The notes beneath the pieces are model-generated. The model saw nothing but the letters and a program-made list of their open reading frames with translations, had not been told where the DNA came from and ran no database searches. The translations under genes and the position numbers were made by a program. Source: an uncultured bacterium (GTDB lineage Bacteria > Verrucomicrobiota > Lentisphaeria > Victivallales > UBA1829). From it: a stretch of 64,000 nt of DNA. The stretch is taken from contig CASEYW010000087.1 in the NCBI GenBank assembly GCA_949292215.1, forward strand, positions 1 through 64,000, in the 5' to 3' direction. Below, piece after piece: positions 35,173 through 45,500 of this stretch (positions are counted from its first letter, which is position 1; every line of letters begins with the position of its first letter).

Positions 35173-36086
35173 GAATTCTGATCACAGGAGGTGCCGGATT
35201 CATCGGCAGCCATATCGCGGAATCCTTCAACGGCAAGGCGGAAATCCGCATTCTCGACAATCTCCGCTCCGGATATGAGGAAAACCTGAACGGCCTTGCT
35301 GTGGAGTTTATCCGTGGCGATATCCGCGACCGGGAAACCGTCGCACGCGCCATGCAGGGAGTCGACTATGTTTTTCACCTTGCAGCGATGATCAGCGTCC
35401 CCGAATCCATGTTCAAAATGCAGGAGTGCGTGGATATCAACGTCAACGGCATGCTCGTCGTACTGGAGGAAGCCGCAAAAGCCGGAGTCAAAAAACTCTG
35501 TTTCAGCACCAGCGCTGCAATCTACGGAGACAATCCGGTCGTTCCAAAAGTCGAAACCATGATCCCGGAACCGAAAAGTCCCTATGCCATCACGAAACTC
35601 GACGGGGAATATTACTGCAATCTCTTTACTAAAGAAGGAAAACTGCAAACGGCCTGCCTGCGCTATTTCAACGTCTTCGGCCCGCGACAGGACCCCAGAA
35701 GCGCATACGCGGCAGCCGTGCCGATCTTCACGGCAAAAGCCGTCGCGAATGAAGACATCACGATCTTCGGCGACGGAGAACAGACCCGTGATTTCATCTA
35801 TGTCAAAGATATTGTCGCCGCAAACGTCTTCATGGCGACCCATGACTTCACCGGGGTTTACAACATCGCCTACGGAGGCAGAATCACCATCAATGATCTC
35901 GTCAGACAGATCATGGAAGTGACCGGGTCCAGAAGCAGGGTGCTCCACCTTGCGGAACGTCCCGGAGACGTGAAACACTCCATGGCGGGAATTGAAAAAC
36001 TCAAAAGTACCGGATTCCAGCCGAAGCACTCTTTCGCGGAAGGCATGGAAGCAACCATCCGCTACTTCCAGGCAAAGGCGAAATAA
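35169..36086 (+). CDS. NAD-dependent sugar-nucleotide epimerase, GalE-like
   Basis: Extended short-chain dehydrogenase of 305 residues. TGGAGFIGSHI at the N terminus binds NAD, and the catalytic YxxxK is Y139/K143 in PYAITKLDGEYY. RYFNVFGPRQDP and GDGEQTRDFIYVKDI are UDP-sugar epimerase segments. Probably a UDP-Glc(NAc) 4-epimerase or related enzyme. Its start overlaps the kinase stop (ATGA). A CCGGCA-GAAA-TGCCGG hairpin follows at 36111-36126 without a T-run. Confidence 0.92.
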   Translation: MRILITGGAGFIGSHIAESFNGKAEIRILDNLRSGYEENLNGLAVEFIRGDIRDRETVARAMQGVDYVFHLAAMISVPESMFKMQECVDINVNGMLVVLEEAAKAGVKKLCFSTSAAIYGDNPVVPKVETMIPEPKSPYAITKLDGEYYCNLFTKEGKLQTACLRYFNVFGPRQDPRSAYAAAVPIFTAKAVANEDITIFGDGEQTRDFIYVKDIVAANVFMATHDFTGVYNIAYGGRITINDLVRQIMEVTGSRSRVLHLAERPGDVKHSMAGIEKLKSTGFQPKHSFAEGMEATIRYFQAKAK

Positions 36087-36317
36087 TCTTCCTTCCGAAG
36101 CACTTTTCTCCGGCAGAAATGCCGGGGAAGAGCGCGTTGAAATCTCCAAAGAAAAAAAGTCATCGTCGGAAACGAGTTTTTCCCGAAAAGTATTTTTTCA
36201 AATATTTTTTCTTTTTTCCAAATCATTCCTCCGGAACCGCCGGTCGTTTTCCGGGAAAAGAAGCATATACTATCCAAGGAAAGGCAGATCAATTGGAAAA
36301 AGAGGAGAAATGTCATC

Positions 36318-37298
36318 GTGCTGACATTGGACATGCAGAAGGAAGCCGCCTGGAATTATATCCCCCAACGTCTTTTTTTTGAAAAGACCAATCTGGTGTA
36401 TGACTGTTTCAGCAGCATGGAGCAGAAAAAGCGGTTTGCTCACCTTCCCTGGCCCGACAAAATCTCCACGGATTTTCCAAATCCCTGCGGCTGGGGAACG
36501 GGAATGGAAGACTGCATGCCGAACGCCGGTTCAGTCATCGAAATCTGCCGGCTGCGGTATCGCATTCAACAGGATCCCGAAGCCATGCGGTTCGCCTGCC
36601 GGATCATCAACGGAACGTTTGCCTGCACGCATGTCCACGGAAAACCGGGACTGGTCGGGAAAATGATTCATGCAGAATGCCATGAAGGACTGAGACTCCC
36701 GACGATCTATCTGGCGGTATACGATGTCTCGGAAGAAAAACGCTATCTCGACCATTCTCTCTCTGCGGGACAATCCGCTGAAGGTCACCAAGTGCCTTGA
36801 GAGAAAAAAGACTGGAGGGACATTTCCATCGGACAGCTCCAAATCTCTCTGGATCTGTGCGGACGGATCGACTCCGATTCCGAACCGGGATACCGCAAAC
36901 TACGGGAGACGGTCAGGAAGATCGCAGAGACTCATCTGACCGGAATTCTGAATCTGGTTCGGGATTTCCAGGGAGACTGGAACCTCCCCAGCACCGACTG
37001 GCGTTTACAGCCGATGACCCGGCATCGCGACGCATTCGACCGGAACCGCGGAATCGTTACTCTGTTTCAGGAGAAACCTTACCTGTCCCTGTCCCGGCCC
37101 CGAAATACAAAACTCCCGCCACGCTTCTCCGGGCGACCGGCAATCTGCTGATCGCTCTTCTGCTGGGAACAAACGGCACAACGCCTCCGCTGGCGGAAGA
37201 AGCCGCCGGGGTTCTCCTGAAACCAGATTTCTGCCGGCATTGTTCCAGCAACGGCATCAATCTGCTGCACGGGATCTCCCTGCTGCAGGAGCGATGAG
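36318..37298 (+). pseudogene. Decayed gene, probably of a glycan-related alpha/alpha-barrel protein
   Basis: The first 160 codons read well (WNYIPQRLFFEKTNLVYDCF, CGWGTGMEDCMPNAGS, ACTHVHGKPGLVGKM) but end at a TGA at 36798-36800. The same frame then continues for about 115 more codons with normal-looking protein (WRDISIGQLQISLDLCGRI, DFQGDWNLPSTDW) to a stop near 37146, and from about 37080 a second frame carries the likely end (LLRATGNLLIALLLGTNGT). So at least one nonsense change and one frameshift, possibly with a small deletion around 36770-36800, are present. A TATACT element at 36266 may be its old promoter. I do not recognise the family with certainty. Bases 37299-37414 hold nothing I can name. 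Confidence 0.7.
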
Positions 37299-37414
37299 AA
37301 GAGACTCCGCCGCCCGATAGTCCGGTGGAGTCCGGAACACATGATTTTCAGAGAGGAAGGCACCGTTTTTCCGTGAGACCTCCAACAAAATGCAATAAAA
37401 AATTCGGGTTTTCC

Positions 37415-37443
37415 TTGCGCGATTGCATTTTACGATGTATAAT
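37415..37443 (+). promoter_or_regulatory. Promoter of yajC-secDF
   Basis: TTGCGC (37415-37420), 17-nt spacer, perfect TATAAT (37438-37443). An inverted repeat TACAAT/ATTGTA with a 7-nt gap covers the start region (37444-37462). Confidence 0.75.
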
Positions 37444-37488
37444 ACAATTTATATCATTGTACACTAATTTGAAAGAAGGAATCAAAAT

Positions 37489-37899
37489 ATGACCGAATTT
37501 TTTGTTCTGGCTCAAGGCGCGGCTGCTCCGGCGGCTCAGCCCGTCACTGCGGCTCCCGCTGCAACACAGGGAAAAACAACTGCTCCTGCGAATGGCAATG
37601 CGGCGCCCCCGCAAAGCGCTTTCGGAGGATTGATGGGCATGCTCCCGATGATCATCATTATCGTTGCCATGTTCTATCTGATGTGGCGCGGTCAGGCGAA
37701 GGAGCGCAAGAAACGCGAAACCATGCTCTCCGCTATCAAAAACGGCGACAGAGTCGTCACAATCGGCGGAATCTACGGAACCGTCGTGGAGGTCAAGAAT
37801 GAGGGATTCATTCTCAAGATCTCCGACAATGTCAAAATCGAAATCACCAAGAATGCGGTCGGATCCGTAGTGACGACCGGAGAAGTCGCTGCAAAATGA
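37489..37899 (+). CDS. yajC: Preprotein translocase subunit YajC
   Basis: Small membrane accessory of SecDF, 136 residues. An alanine/proline-rich N-terminal stretch of about 45 residues precedes one membrane helix (LPMIIIIVAMFYLMWRG), then the typical cytosolic part RKKRETMLSAIKNGDRVVT and IGGIYGTVVEV. The N-terminal extension is longer than in E. coli. It overlaps secDF by 4 nt. Confidence 0.96.
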   Translation: MTEFFVLAQGAAAPAAQPVTAAPAATQGKTTAPANGNAAPPQSAFGGLMGMLPMIIIIVAMFYLMWRGQAKERKKRETMLSAIKNGDRVVTIGGIYGTVVEVKNEGFILKISDNVKIEITKNAVGSVVTTGEVAAK

Positions 37900-40514
37900 A
37901 TAAGAAACCCATCCTGCTGAGAAGTATTTTCGCTCTGGTTGTACTGGCGGTATTCATGTTCTCCATGTACCCGCTCGGACAGTCCGATTTCTACAAAAGC
38001 ATGACAAGCATGTTCACGAATCCCTCCGATCCGAAGATCGTGGAAATCATTGAGCTTGCAAAACAGAAACAGGCAGCGAACAAGAGCATGTACGCATCCA
38101 CGGCGATCGAAGAGGCCGCCCGTGAAAAAGGCGTGCTTCTGACGGAATTCGTCAAACCGCGTATCCGGAGCAGTCAGAATCTGACCAACAACCGCGATGT
38201 GATCGCTCATGCCCGGAAGCTCTCTGCCGGTTCGATCCGCCTCGGAATCGACCTCAACGGCGGCGCCGAGTTCCTGCTCGAACTCGAACCGAACGAACAG
38301 GGGGGAAAAGATGCACAGAAACGTGCAAAGGACATCCAGGACAATTTTGAACGCTACCGCGACGTTGCCATCGAAACCCTGAGAACACGTCTCGAAAGCG
38401 AAAACATCTTTGAAAGTGAAATCTCTCCTGCGGGAGGCAATCTGATCTCCCTCCGTGTGCCAATCGTCTCCAAAGAAGAGAAGTCGCGTCTGGAAAAACT
38501 CATCAAGATGTCCGCCAGACTCAGCTTCTGCCTCGTGCATCCCGATAACGACCGTCTCGTTCAGGAGTACATGGCCGATCCGGAAAAATTCCAGGTCCCC
38601 GAAGGATACCGGGTCATGGAGAACACGGAAACCGGCAAACAGGGAAAAGTAATCCGCCGTGTCTACATTGTCGAACGCGAACAGAAAATGGACGGACGCA
38701 ACATTGTGGACGCCTTCCCCACCATGAGCCAGTATGGACAGCGTGAGATCATTCTGACCTTCAACGCCAAAGGTGCACAGGAATTCGGCGATGTCACAAG
38801 CCAGAACGTCGGACGTCTCCTGGCAATCATTCTCGACAACAATCTTTATTCCGCACCAAGAATCAATCAGGCAATCACGGGCGGCAGCGCCCAGATTACC
38901 GGGGACTTCTCCCGCGAAGATGCGGAAACCATTTCCAAAGCTCTCGTCAGCGGCAGCGTGCCGTTCAAAGTCAACGTACAGGCACAGTACGACATTGACC
39001 CGACCATCGGTATGGAAACGGTCCGCGACGGACTCTGGTCCGGCATCGCAGGAACGATCCTCGTGATGGTCTTCATGGGAATCTACTACATGCGGGCCGG
39101 TCTTGTAGCGAACATCTCGCTGATCGTCAATGCGCTGCTGATGCTCGGTGCCATTGCCGCATTCGATGTCACGCTGACTCTGCCGGGTATCGCCGGTATC
39201 ATTCTGACAATCGGTATGGCAGTCGACGCGAACGTGCTGATCTACGAGCGCATTCGTGAAGAAGTCCACGCAGGCAAGACGATCCTGAATGCCATCGACA
39301 TCGGATTCGACAAAGCGTTTGCCGCAATCTTCGACTCGAACATCACAACGCTCTTCGTCGCGCTGATTCTGCTCTGGCAGGGAACCGGTGCCATCAAGGG
39401 ATTCGCAATGACTCTTGCGATTGGTATCTTTACAACCCTCTTCACGGCGGTGTTCCTGACACGCCTGCTCTTCAACATCATGACCCGCTACACTACGGTG
39501 AAGAGTCTGAAGATGTACCAGTTCATCAAACCCTCGCTGCATATTGACTTCTTCAAATATTACAAGATTGTCGTCGGAATTTTCGTCGTCATCATCATTG
39601 CCGGAATCGTGACGGTCTGTGTCCGCGGCAAGGATGTGCTCGGCGTGGATTTCACCGGAGGTACACAGGTGGAACTGGACTATCAGAAGAGCATTCCCGC
39701 TGCACAGATTGCCTCCGCGCTGCACGCAGCCGGATATCAGGCGAAAGTCACCTATAAAACGCCCGGTTCGATGGCGTCTGACAAAAAGAAACTTGAAATT
39801 CTCCTCCGTGAAAGCAAGCATGCTCCCGTTGTAAAGGAAACCGCTTCAGGAACGGATGAAATGACGACCGTCTGCAACATTCTCAACAAAAAATTCCCCG
39901 AGGCGAAGTATACGGGAGACCGTCAATCCACACTGGGATCCCTGATCGGCTGGACATTTACAAAGTCGGCGATCATTTCCATTGCACTTGCCGTGATCGG
40001 CATGCTGATCTATATGACGGTCCGCTTCGAGTTCAACTACTCCATTGCGGCAAATCTGGCAACCTTGAATGACATTCTCGTTTCAATGAGTCTTTATCTG
40101 ATGTGCGGAGGCGAAGTCACCCTGAACGGAATCGCCGCATGTCTGACCTTGCTCGGCTACTCGGTCAACGACACCATCGTCAACTTCGACCGAATCCGCG
40201 AAAATCTGGTCTTCATGAAGGACAAGAGCTACAAGGAAATTGTCAACATCTCCATCAATCAGACACTTGCCAGAACGGTCCTGACCTCTCTGACCGTTCT
40301 CCTTGTGCTGCTGATGCAGCTCCTCTTCGGCGGATCGTCCATTCGCGATTTCGTTCTGATCATGCTCTTCGGCGTGATTGTCGGTACCTTCTCCACAATC
40401 TTCATCGCCACGATCCTCATCGGCTACTGGCATAAGAACAAGGGAACAAAAGAGGTCTCCGGCAATTCCGCGAAGATTCCGGAAGGAAAGAAGGATGCGG
40501 CTCTGCCTGCATAA
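37896..40514 (+). CDS. secDF: Fused protein-export membrane protein SecDF
   Basis: 872 residues joining SecD and SecF, which use the proton gradient to help pull proteins out of the SecYEG channel. SecD half: one N-terminal helix, a large periplasmic domain (GIDLNGGAEFLLEL, about residues 110-120; QITGDFSREDAETISKAL) and a membrane bundle with GMAVDANVLIYERIREEV. SecF half starts near residue 545 (FFKYYKIVVGIFVVIII, then GVDFTGGTQVELDY) and has SVNDTIVNFDRIRENL. The fusion is complete with no frameshift. A terminator follows. Confidence 0.97.
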   Translation: MNKKPILLRSIFALVVLAVFMFSMYPLGQSDFYKSMTSMFTNPSDPKIVEIIELAKQKQAANKSMYASTAIEEAAREKGVLLTEFVKPRIRSSQNLTNNRDVIAHARKLSAGSIRLGIDLNGGAEFLLELEPNEQGGKDAQKRAKDIQDNFERYRDVAIETLRTRLESENIFESEISPAGGNLISLRVPIVSKEEKSRLEKLIKMSARLSFCLVHPDNDRLVQEYMADPEKFQVPEGYRVMENTETGKQGKVIRRVYIVEREQKMDGRNIVDAFPTMSQYGQREIILTFNAKGAQEFGDVTSQNVGRLLAIILDNNLYSAPRINQAITGGSAQITGDFSREDAETISKALVSGSVPFKVNVQAQYDIDPTIGMETVRDGLWSGIAGTILVMVFMGIYYMRAGLVANISLIVNALLMLGAIAAFDVTLTLPGIAGIILTIGMAVDANVLIYERIREEVHAGKTILNAIDIGFDKAFAAIFDSNITTLFVALILLWQGTGAIKGFAMTLAIGIFTTLFTAVFLTRLLFNIMTRYTTVKSLKMYQFIKPSLHIDFFKYYKIVVGIFVVIIIAGIVTVCVRGKDVLGVDFTGGTQVELDYQKSIPAAQIASALHAAGYQAKVTYKTPGSMASDKKKLEILLRESKHAPVVKETASGTDEMTTVCNILNKKFPEAKYTGDRQSTLGSLIGWTFTKSAIISIALAVIGMLIYMTVRFEFNYSIAANLATLNDILVSMSLYLMCGGEVTLNGIAACLTLLGYSVNDTIVNFDRIRENLVFMKDKSYKEIVNISINQTLARTVLTSLTVLLVLLMQLLFGGSSIRDFVLIMLFGVIVGTFSTIFIATILIGYWHKNKGTKEVSGNSAKIPEGKKDAALPA

Positions 40515-40537
40515 TCCTCTTGCGATTCCAATCACTC

Positions 40538-40572
40538 AAGCGGGGCGTTGATCATACGCCCCGCTTTTTTTT
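40538..40572 (+). terminator. Intrinsic terminator of yajC-secDF
   Basis: AGCGGGGCGT pairs with ACGCCCCGCT across a short loop, followed by eight T. Confidence 0.95.
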
Positions 40573-40652
40573 GCTCTGATTCCATGGAAAATCTCGTCCG
40601 TACAGAAAAAGAAATAAATGATTTTTTCGAAAGAAAATCTTTTTTTTTCAAT

Positions 40653-40691
40653 TTAATACATCTTGACTCAAGTGTATTAATGCGGTATAAT
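40653..40691 (+). promoter_or_regulatory. Promoter and inverted-repeat operator of cassette D
   Basis: TTGACT (40663-40668), 17-nt spacer, TATAAT (40686-40691). TTAATACA (40653-40660) and TGTATTAA (40673-40680) are perfect inverted repeats 12 nt apart that bracket the -35; the gap itself continues the symmetry as CTTGA/TCAAG with one extra base. Confidence 0.85.
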
Positions 40692-40716
40692 CTAGAAAAA
40701 ATACATGGGATGCAGG

Positions 40717-41778
40717 ATGGCGTCGATCAAATCGGAACAGATTTACCAGCGGATGAAGCGCGACATTTCCGGAATGGCTCCGGATACTCGTCTGCAATCC
40801 ATCCGTTCTCTGATGCGGTCGTACAGCGTAAGCCAGCTTCTCATCGACCGGACTCTTGACCGTCTTCAGGAAGAAGGGATCCTCCGCCGCCGTTCCGATG
40901 GTCTCTACACCTATTTGCGGGAGGATGCCGATTCCCGGGCATTCGCTCTCATCACCACCGATTGGCCGTCGATCGTCCGGATGGAACAGCAGGAATGTCT
41001 GAAGCGCCGCGCGGCAATTCGCGGAATCCGGATTCTGCCGTTTTCGCATCCATTCCGTTCCTCATTCCGGTCTATCGGGCAACAGGAAAATCTCAAGGCC
41101 ATTCTGATCTCACCACCCAGCCCGCTGACCGCCGAAGATATTTTTCAGATTCAAAATTCCAGGATTCCGATTCTGATCATCAACCATCTGTACGGGGAAA
41201 TGGCTCTGAACTTTGTCTCCCCCTCCTACTACGAAGGAGGAATGCTGGCGGCGGAATACCTGATCCGCAAAGGACACCGGAAACTGGCTCTGCTCTTCTC
41301 CCAGCCGCACTCCTGGTGCATGAACCAGAGGGTTGCGGGCTTCCTGAAAACGGCGGAACTGTTCGATGCGAATGTACAGGTCCTGGATGTTCAGGTACAA
41401 AACGGGGAACCTGCCGATGAAAAAGTTTATCCCTTTCTGATGGATTTTCTGGAACGGCAACGGCCGGACTTCACCGCTCTTGCCGCTCTTTGCGACTGTA
41501 CGGCAAAAACAGCCATCTGCGCATTTGCCGCATCGGGATACAAAACACCGGACGACATCAGCGTGATCGGAGCGGAAGGACTGAATGCAAGTATGTATTT
41601 TCTCCCTCCGCTGACCAGTGTCGGAGTCGATCTGAATCACTATATGGATACGGTCCTCGACACTGCGGAGGTACTGATCCGGGATCCGAACCGGCAAATT
41701 CAAATTGCAGAACCTCAGAAAGTCTTTGAACGCGCATCCGTAAAAGCAATCTCAAAAGAGACAGGAGACAGAACATGA
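40717..41778 (+). CDS. GntR-type regulator with LacI-like sensor domain (cassette D)
   Basis: 353 residues: winged helix (about 1-70; [30 protein letters not shown]) and a periplasmic-binding-like sensor (about 75-340; [24 protein letters not shown]). Start: ATG 40717 has GGGA 6 nt upstream; ATG 40705 would leave almost no leader after the promoter. Related to the cassette B regulator. The stop overlaps the pseudopilin start (ATGA), so the regulator lies in the operon it controls. Confidence 0.88.
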   Translation: MASIKSEQIYQRMKRDISGMAPDTRLQSIRSLMRSYSVSQLLIDRTLDRLQEEGILRRRSDGLYTYLREDADSRAFALITTDWPSIVRMEQQECLKRRAAIRGIRILPFSHPFRSSFRSIGQQENLKAILISPPSPLTAEDIFQIQNSRIPILIINHLYGEMALNFVSPSYYEGGMLAAEYLIRKGHRKLALLFSQPHSWCMNQRVAGFLKTAELFDANVQVLDVQVQNGEPADEKVYPFLMDFLERQRPDFTALAALCDCTAKTAICAFAASGYKTPDDISVIGAEGLNASMYFLPPLTSVGVDLNHYMDTVLDTAEVLIRDPNRQIQIAEPQKVFERASVKAISKETGDRT

Positions 41779-42515
41779 GAAGAAAATACTTTTCGTTGAT
41801 TGAACTTCTGGTCGTAATCGCAATTATTGCGATTCTTGTCGGAACTCTTCTTCCGGCGCTGGCCAAGGCGAGGACCACCGCAATCCGGACCTCCTGCGCA
41901 AGCACTCTGAAACAGATGTTTCTCGGTCTGAACCTGTACGCATCCGATTACAGGTGGTATCCGACCGCTCAACCAGCCGAATATTCCGAATCCTTCAGCG
42001 GTCATTGGTTCATTTTCAAACTTCTACCTTATCTGGGAGTCAAACAACCATTGAAAAACTGGAACGACAGCTGCAATCTGCGGCGTCACAAAGCGATTTT
42101 CTGCCCAGCCACACAGGTAATCGGCTCCGATACCCTTTCTTATGCAATGGTGAAATACAACCACTGGTTTTCCGAAGGAAAATCTAACGATTTCACCCCT
42201 TACGCCCAAAATGGTTCCGATTACTATATTGCACCGGAAAGCAGAAGCAACAACCGGAGCAGACTCTCGGCACACACCATGTTTATCAGCGACGCCGCAG
42301 CGTATTTGACGGAAAAAGGCGGTCCCTATAATCTCGCTCCAGCAAATTACAACTTGTGGAGCAGTACAACTCTTTCCAATAAAACCGATCATTTCCGGCA
42401 CGGAAACGCCGTCAACATACTCTTCCTTGATGGACATGTGAATACATGGAGCCGTGTCGATGAGGCAAGAAGAAACACCTCAGAAACGTGGATCTTCTAC
42501 TTCAGAAATAAATAA
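41775..42515 (+). CDS. Pseudopilin with H-X9-DG signature (cassette D)
   Basis: 246 residues. Leader only MRRKY, then [20 protein letters not shown]; tyrosine occupies the position of the cleavage-site glycine. CASTLKQMF and FCPATQ give the cysteine pair. H209-X9-DGH ([13 protein letters not shown]). Translationally coupled to the regulator and 15 nt before the glycosidase. Confidence 0.92.
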   Translation: MRRKYFSLIELLVVIAIIAILVGTLLPALAKARTTAIRTSCASTLKQMFLGLNLYASDYRWYPTAQPAEYSESFSGHWFIFKLLPYLGVKQPLKNWNDSCNLRRHKAIFCPATQVIGSDTLSYAMVKYNHWFSEGKSNDFTPYAQNGSDYYIAPESRSNNRSRLSAHTMFISDAAAYLTEKGGPYNLAPANYNLWSSTTLSNKTDHFRHGNAVNILFLDGHVNTWSRVDEARRNTSETWIFYFRNK

Positions 42516-42530
42516 CAGAAAGCCATTTCC

Positions 42531-45500
42531 ATGAAAAGCCGTTCGTTCCTCTATTTTCTACTTCTTCTCCCTGCACTTCTTTCCGCAGGACCGTTTCCGG
42601 AATTTTTCAGCGCCAAAGGGCTCAAACTCATCCAGGCGGAAAAACGTTCCCAGAAGCTGGATCATCTGCCGGAAGGCAACGGGATTCTGCTCGAAATCGA
42701 CGAAAGTGTTTTCCCCTATGCGGAACTTCATCTCCGTTCTCCGCGTCAGCTTCCGGACTTCCGGGAAGCGGAATTCGTTCTGAAAGTCCGCATTGACAAC
42801 CCGGACGCCATCCGCTCCTTCTCTCTCCGGCTGACCGATAAAAACCGCGAAACGTTTCAGTTTCCCATGCGGAACGGATCGTTTGTCAAAGGGGAAAACC
42901 GGATTGTGTTCTGCGTGGGAGATTCCGAAGCGAAAACAAGCTGGGGAAACAAGGCAAATGTCAACAGGAAAATCGACTATCCTGTTGTTCTGTCTGGAAT
43001 CACCTGCCGGATCAGACCGGGTTTCGGCAGACAGCAGGTGGAGATTTCATCTCTGGAACTTCGCACAGAAAACGCAAAACAGACCCTCTCGGAGCGTCCG
43101 TTCCTGTTTTTCGACCAACGTTCGAAACTCCTCCTGACCGGAGCAAATTCTTCGATAAAACAACTCCCGGAAGGCATCCTGCTCAGGATTACAGGGAAAA
43201 AACATGCGATTCTCAAGGATCACAAATGGTCGCTCCGTCCGCATTCCGATCCGCGGCAAATCGTATTCCACGCTGAGGTGCGGAAAGGCGGCGGCATTCT
43301 CCAGCTGGACGGAGCAGCAGGCAAGGGAAAACAGATCCATCTGGAAACCCTTTTTGCGCAGGGAGATAAAACGATTTCATTGGCAAGTGGAGAAAATTCA
43401 AAAGTCAAATTTCAAAAACTGACCATTGTTTCCCGTGCTCCGGAAACGGAAATCCTCTTCCGTTCCTCCGTGATCCGCTCTGCGGCAACTGCTGCGGAAG
43501 CCATCCGCTTCGATGTCAATACCGGCAGCGAACTCCACATTCTGAAAAAAGGAGAAGAGGAGAAACTTGCCTTTCTCTTCACAAACACCTCCCCCACAGC
43601 CATTCGCGGGACGGCGGAAGTGAAACTCCGTGATTTCTTCGACCGGGAGATCCGGCAGAAACTCTCCTTTTCTCTGCGGCCGTCGGAATGCAGACGGTTC
43701 CCGATGCGCCTGCCCCGGGAACATGCTCTCGGATTCTGGAAGGCGGAAGCGCTCATCGCAACGGAATCTCCCAAAACGGAAGCATATTCCGAAACATCAT
43801 TCGCCTACCTGCATCCGGCAGGTCCGACCGGACTGGACAAGGAGCGCCATTTCCTGTTCAGTGTCTGCACCCATACCACGCGATGGTCGCCGCACGACCG
43901 GAAACTGGAGGCGGAAGCCGCCGGGCTCTGCGGAGCAAAAGTCGTCCGGACGACCTCTCACTGGAACTCGATCCAACCGGAAAAAGGGGTCTGGAACTAT
44001 CGTGACTTCGACGAACTGGTGAACCTTTACGGAGCGCAGGGCATTCAGCTGCAATCCGGACTCGGATACGGAACACGCTGGGCAGCTCCGGAACACACCC
44101 GGAACAGCAGAAAATGGACCGACTGGCACAGAGCGATGCCCGATCTGGAAGCATGGAGAACCTATGTTTCCACCACCGTGGCACGCTACAAAGGACGCAT
44201 CCGCTACTGGGAGGTCTGGAATGAACCAGATCTTTACAGTTTCGCTCACTTCGGAGCCGACGACTACGCAAAACTTCTCAAGGCTGCCTGGGAAGAAGTG
44301 AAAAAAGTCAATCCGGAGGCCATTCTCATGAATGGAGGATTCGCTTCACTCCGTCCGATCGTAAAATCAGGAAAGGACAACGTACAGTTCCAAAAGGACA
44401 TTCTGCGGAACTGCAAGGGATTCTATGACGTACATGCGTATCACGAACACAGCAATTTTCCGGTTTATGCGTCTGTGATTGACACCCTCCTGCTGCCGAT
44501 ACGGAAAGAGACTGGCGCCGATGCGGTTCCGTGGTACCCCAATGAAACAGCAATCGCCTCAACCGGGGGCGGAGAAAAGATGCAGGCGCTGACCCTGTTC
44601 AAAAAACTCCTCTTCAGCTGGAGCCGCGGAGCCATCGGGTATACCTGGTACAATCTGCGGAACGATGGATTCGATCCCTACAATTCCGAACACCATTACG
44701 GAATGATGACTACAGATTTTTATCCGAAACCGATCTATCCCGTTTACAACGCGCTCGCAGGACTCTACGGAAAAGCTCACTTTCTCGAACAGCGGCAGAT
44801 CGGGCGGGATCTGTATCTGTTCCTCTTCCGGAAAGGGAATGACCTCCTCGCCGCGGCATGGAATGAACAGAACAATCCGTCGGACCTGCCGTTCGTATTC
44901 CGGACAAATGCGGAAGCAGCGGAACAAATCGACATCATGGGGAATTCAACCGGAATCAAACTCAGCAGCGGAACCGGAATCTTTACAGTCGGGGCAATTC
45001 CAGTGACTCTGCTTCTGAAAAATGCTTCGAATGTCGTCTTTCCCGGAGCTGTGGTGGAAGCCGTTGCTCCACAGGCAGCGGTCCGCGGAAAGGAGTTCCC
45101 TCTGGAGCTGAAACTGCGGAATCCGATGGCAACGACCTGGAATCTCCGGTTCGAACTGGAACCCTCGCCCCTCTATCAGACGGAAGAAAGAGAGTTTCAA
45201 TGCAGACTGAAACCAGACTCAAAGCAATCCATCTTCAAACGACTTCTCCTCTCATCGGATCTGCCGAACGACTTCAACCGGAAATTCCACATCCGGCTTC
45301 GGTTCGAAATCCCGGAGCTCAAGAGTTCCGGAACACTTGATCTGCCGTTCCGCAGAGCAATCCACATTCCCCAAAAAACCGGACGCTCCAATCCGGATTT
45401 CATACTGGACAAACGTTCCCAGATCTTCACGTTCTGGGAAGGGCAGCCGTCTAAGAAACATCTGCTCTGGCAGGGGAAAAAGGATCTTTCCGCGGAAATC

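Noticed and set aside
37773-39821. 682-codon open frame antisense to secDF
   Set aside because: secDF is an unmistakable family member on the other strand. Long antisense frames arise here from biased codon use; the predicted protein is rich in H, D, R and F without any fold signature.
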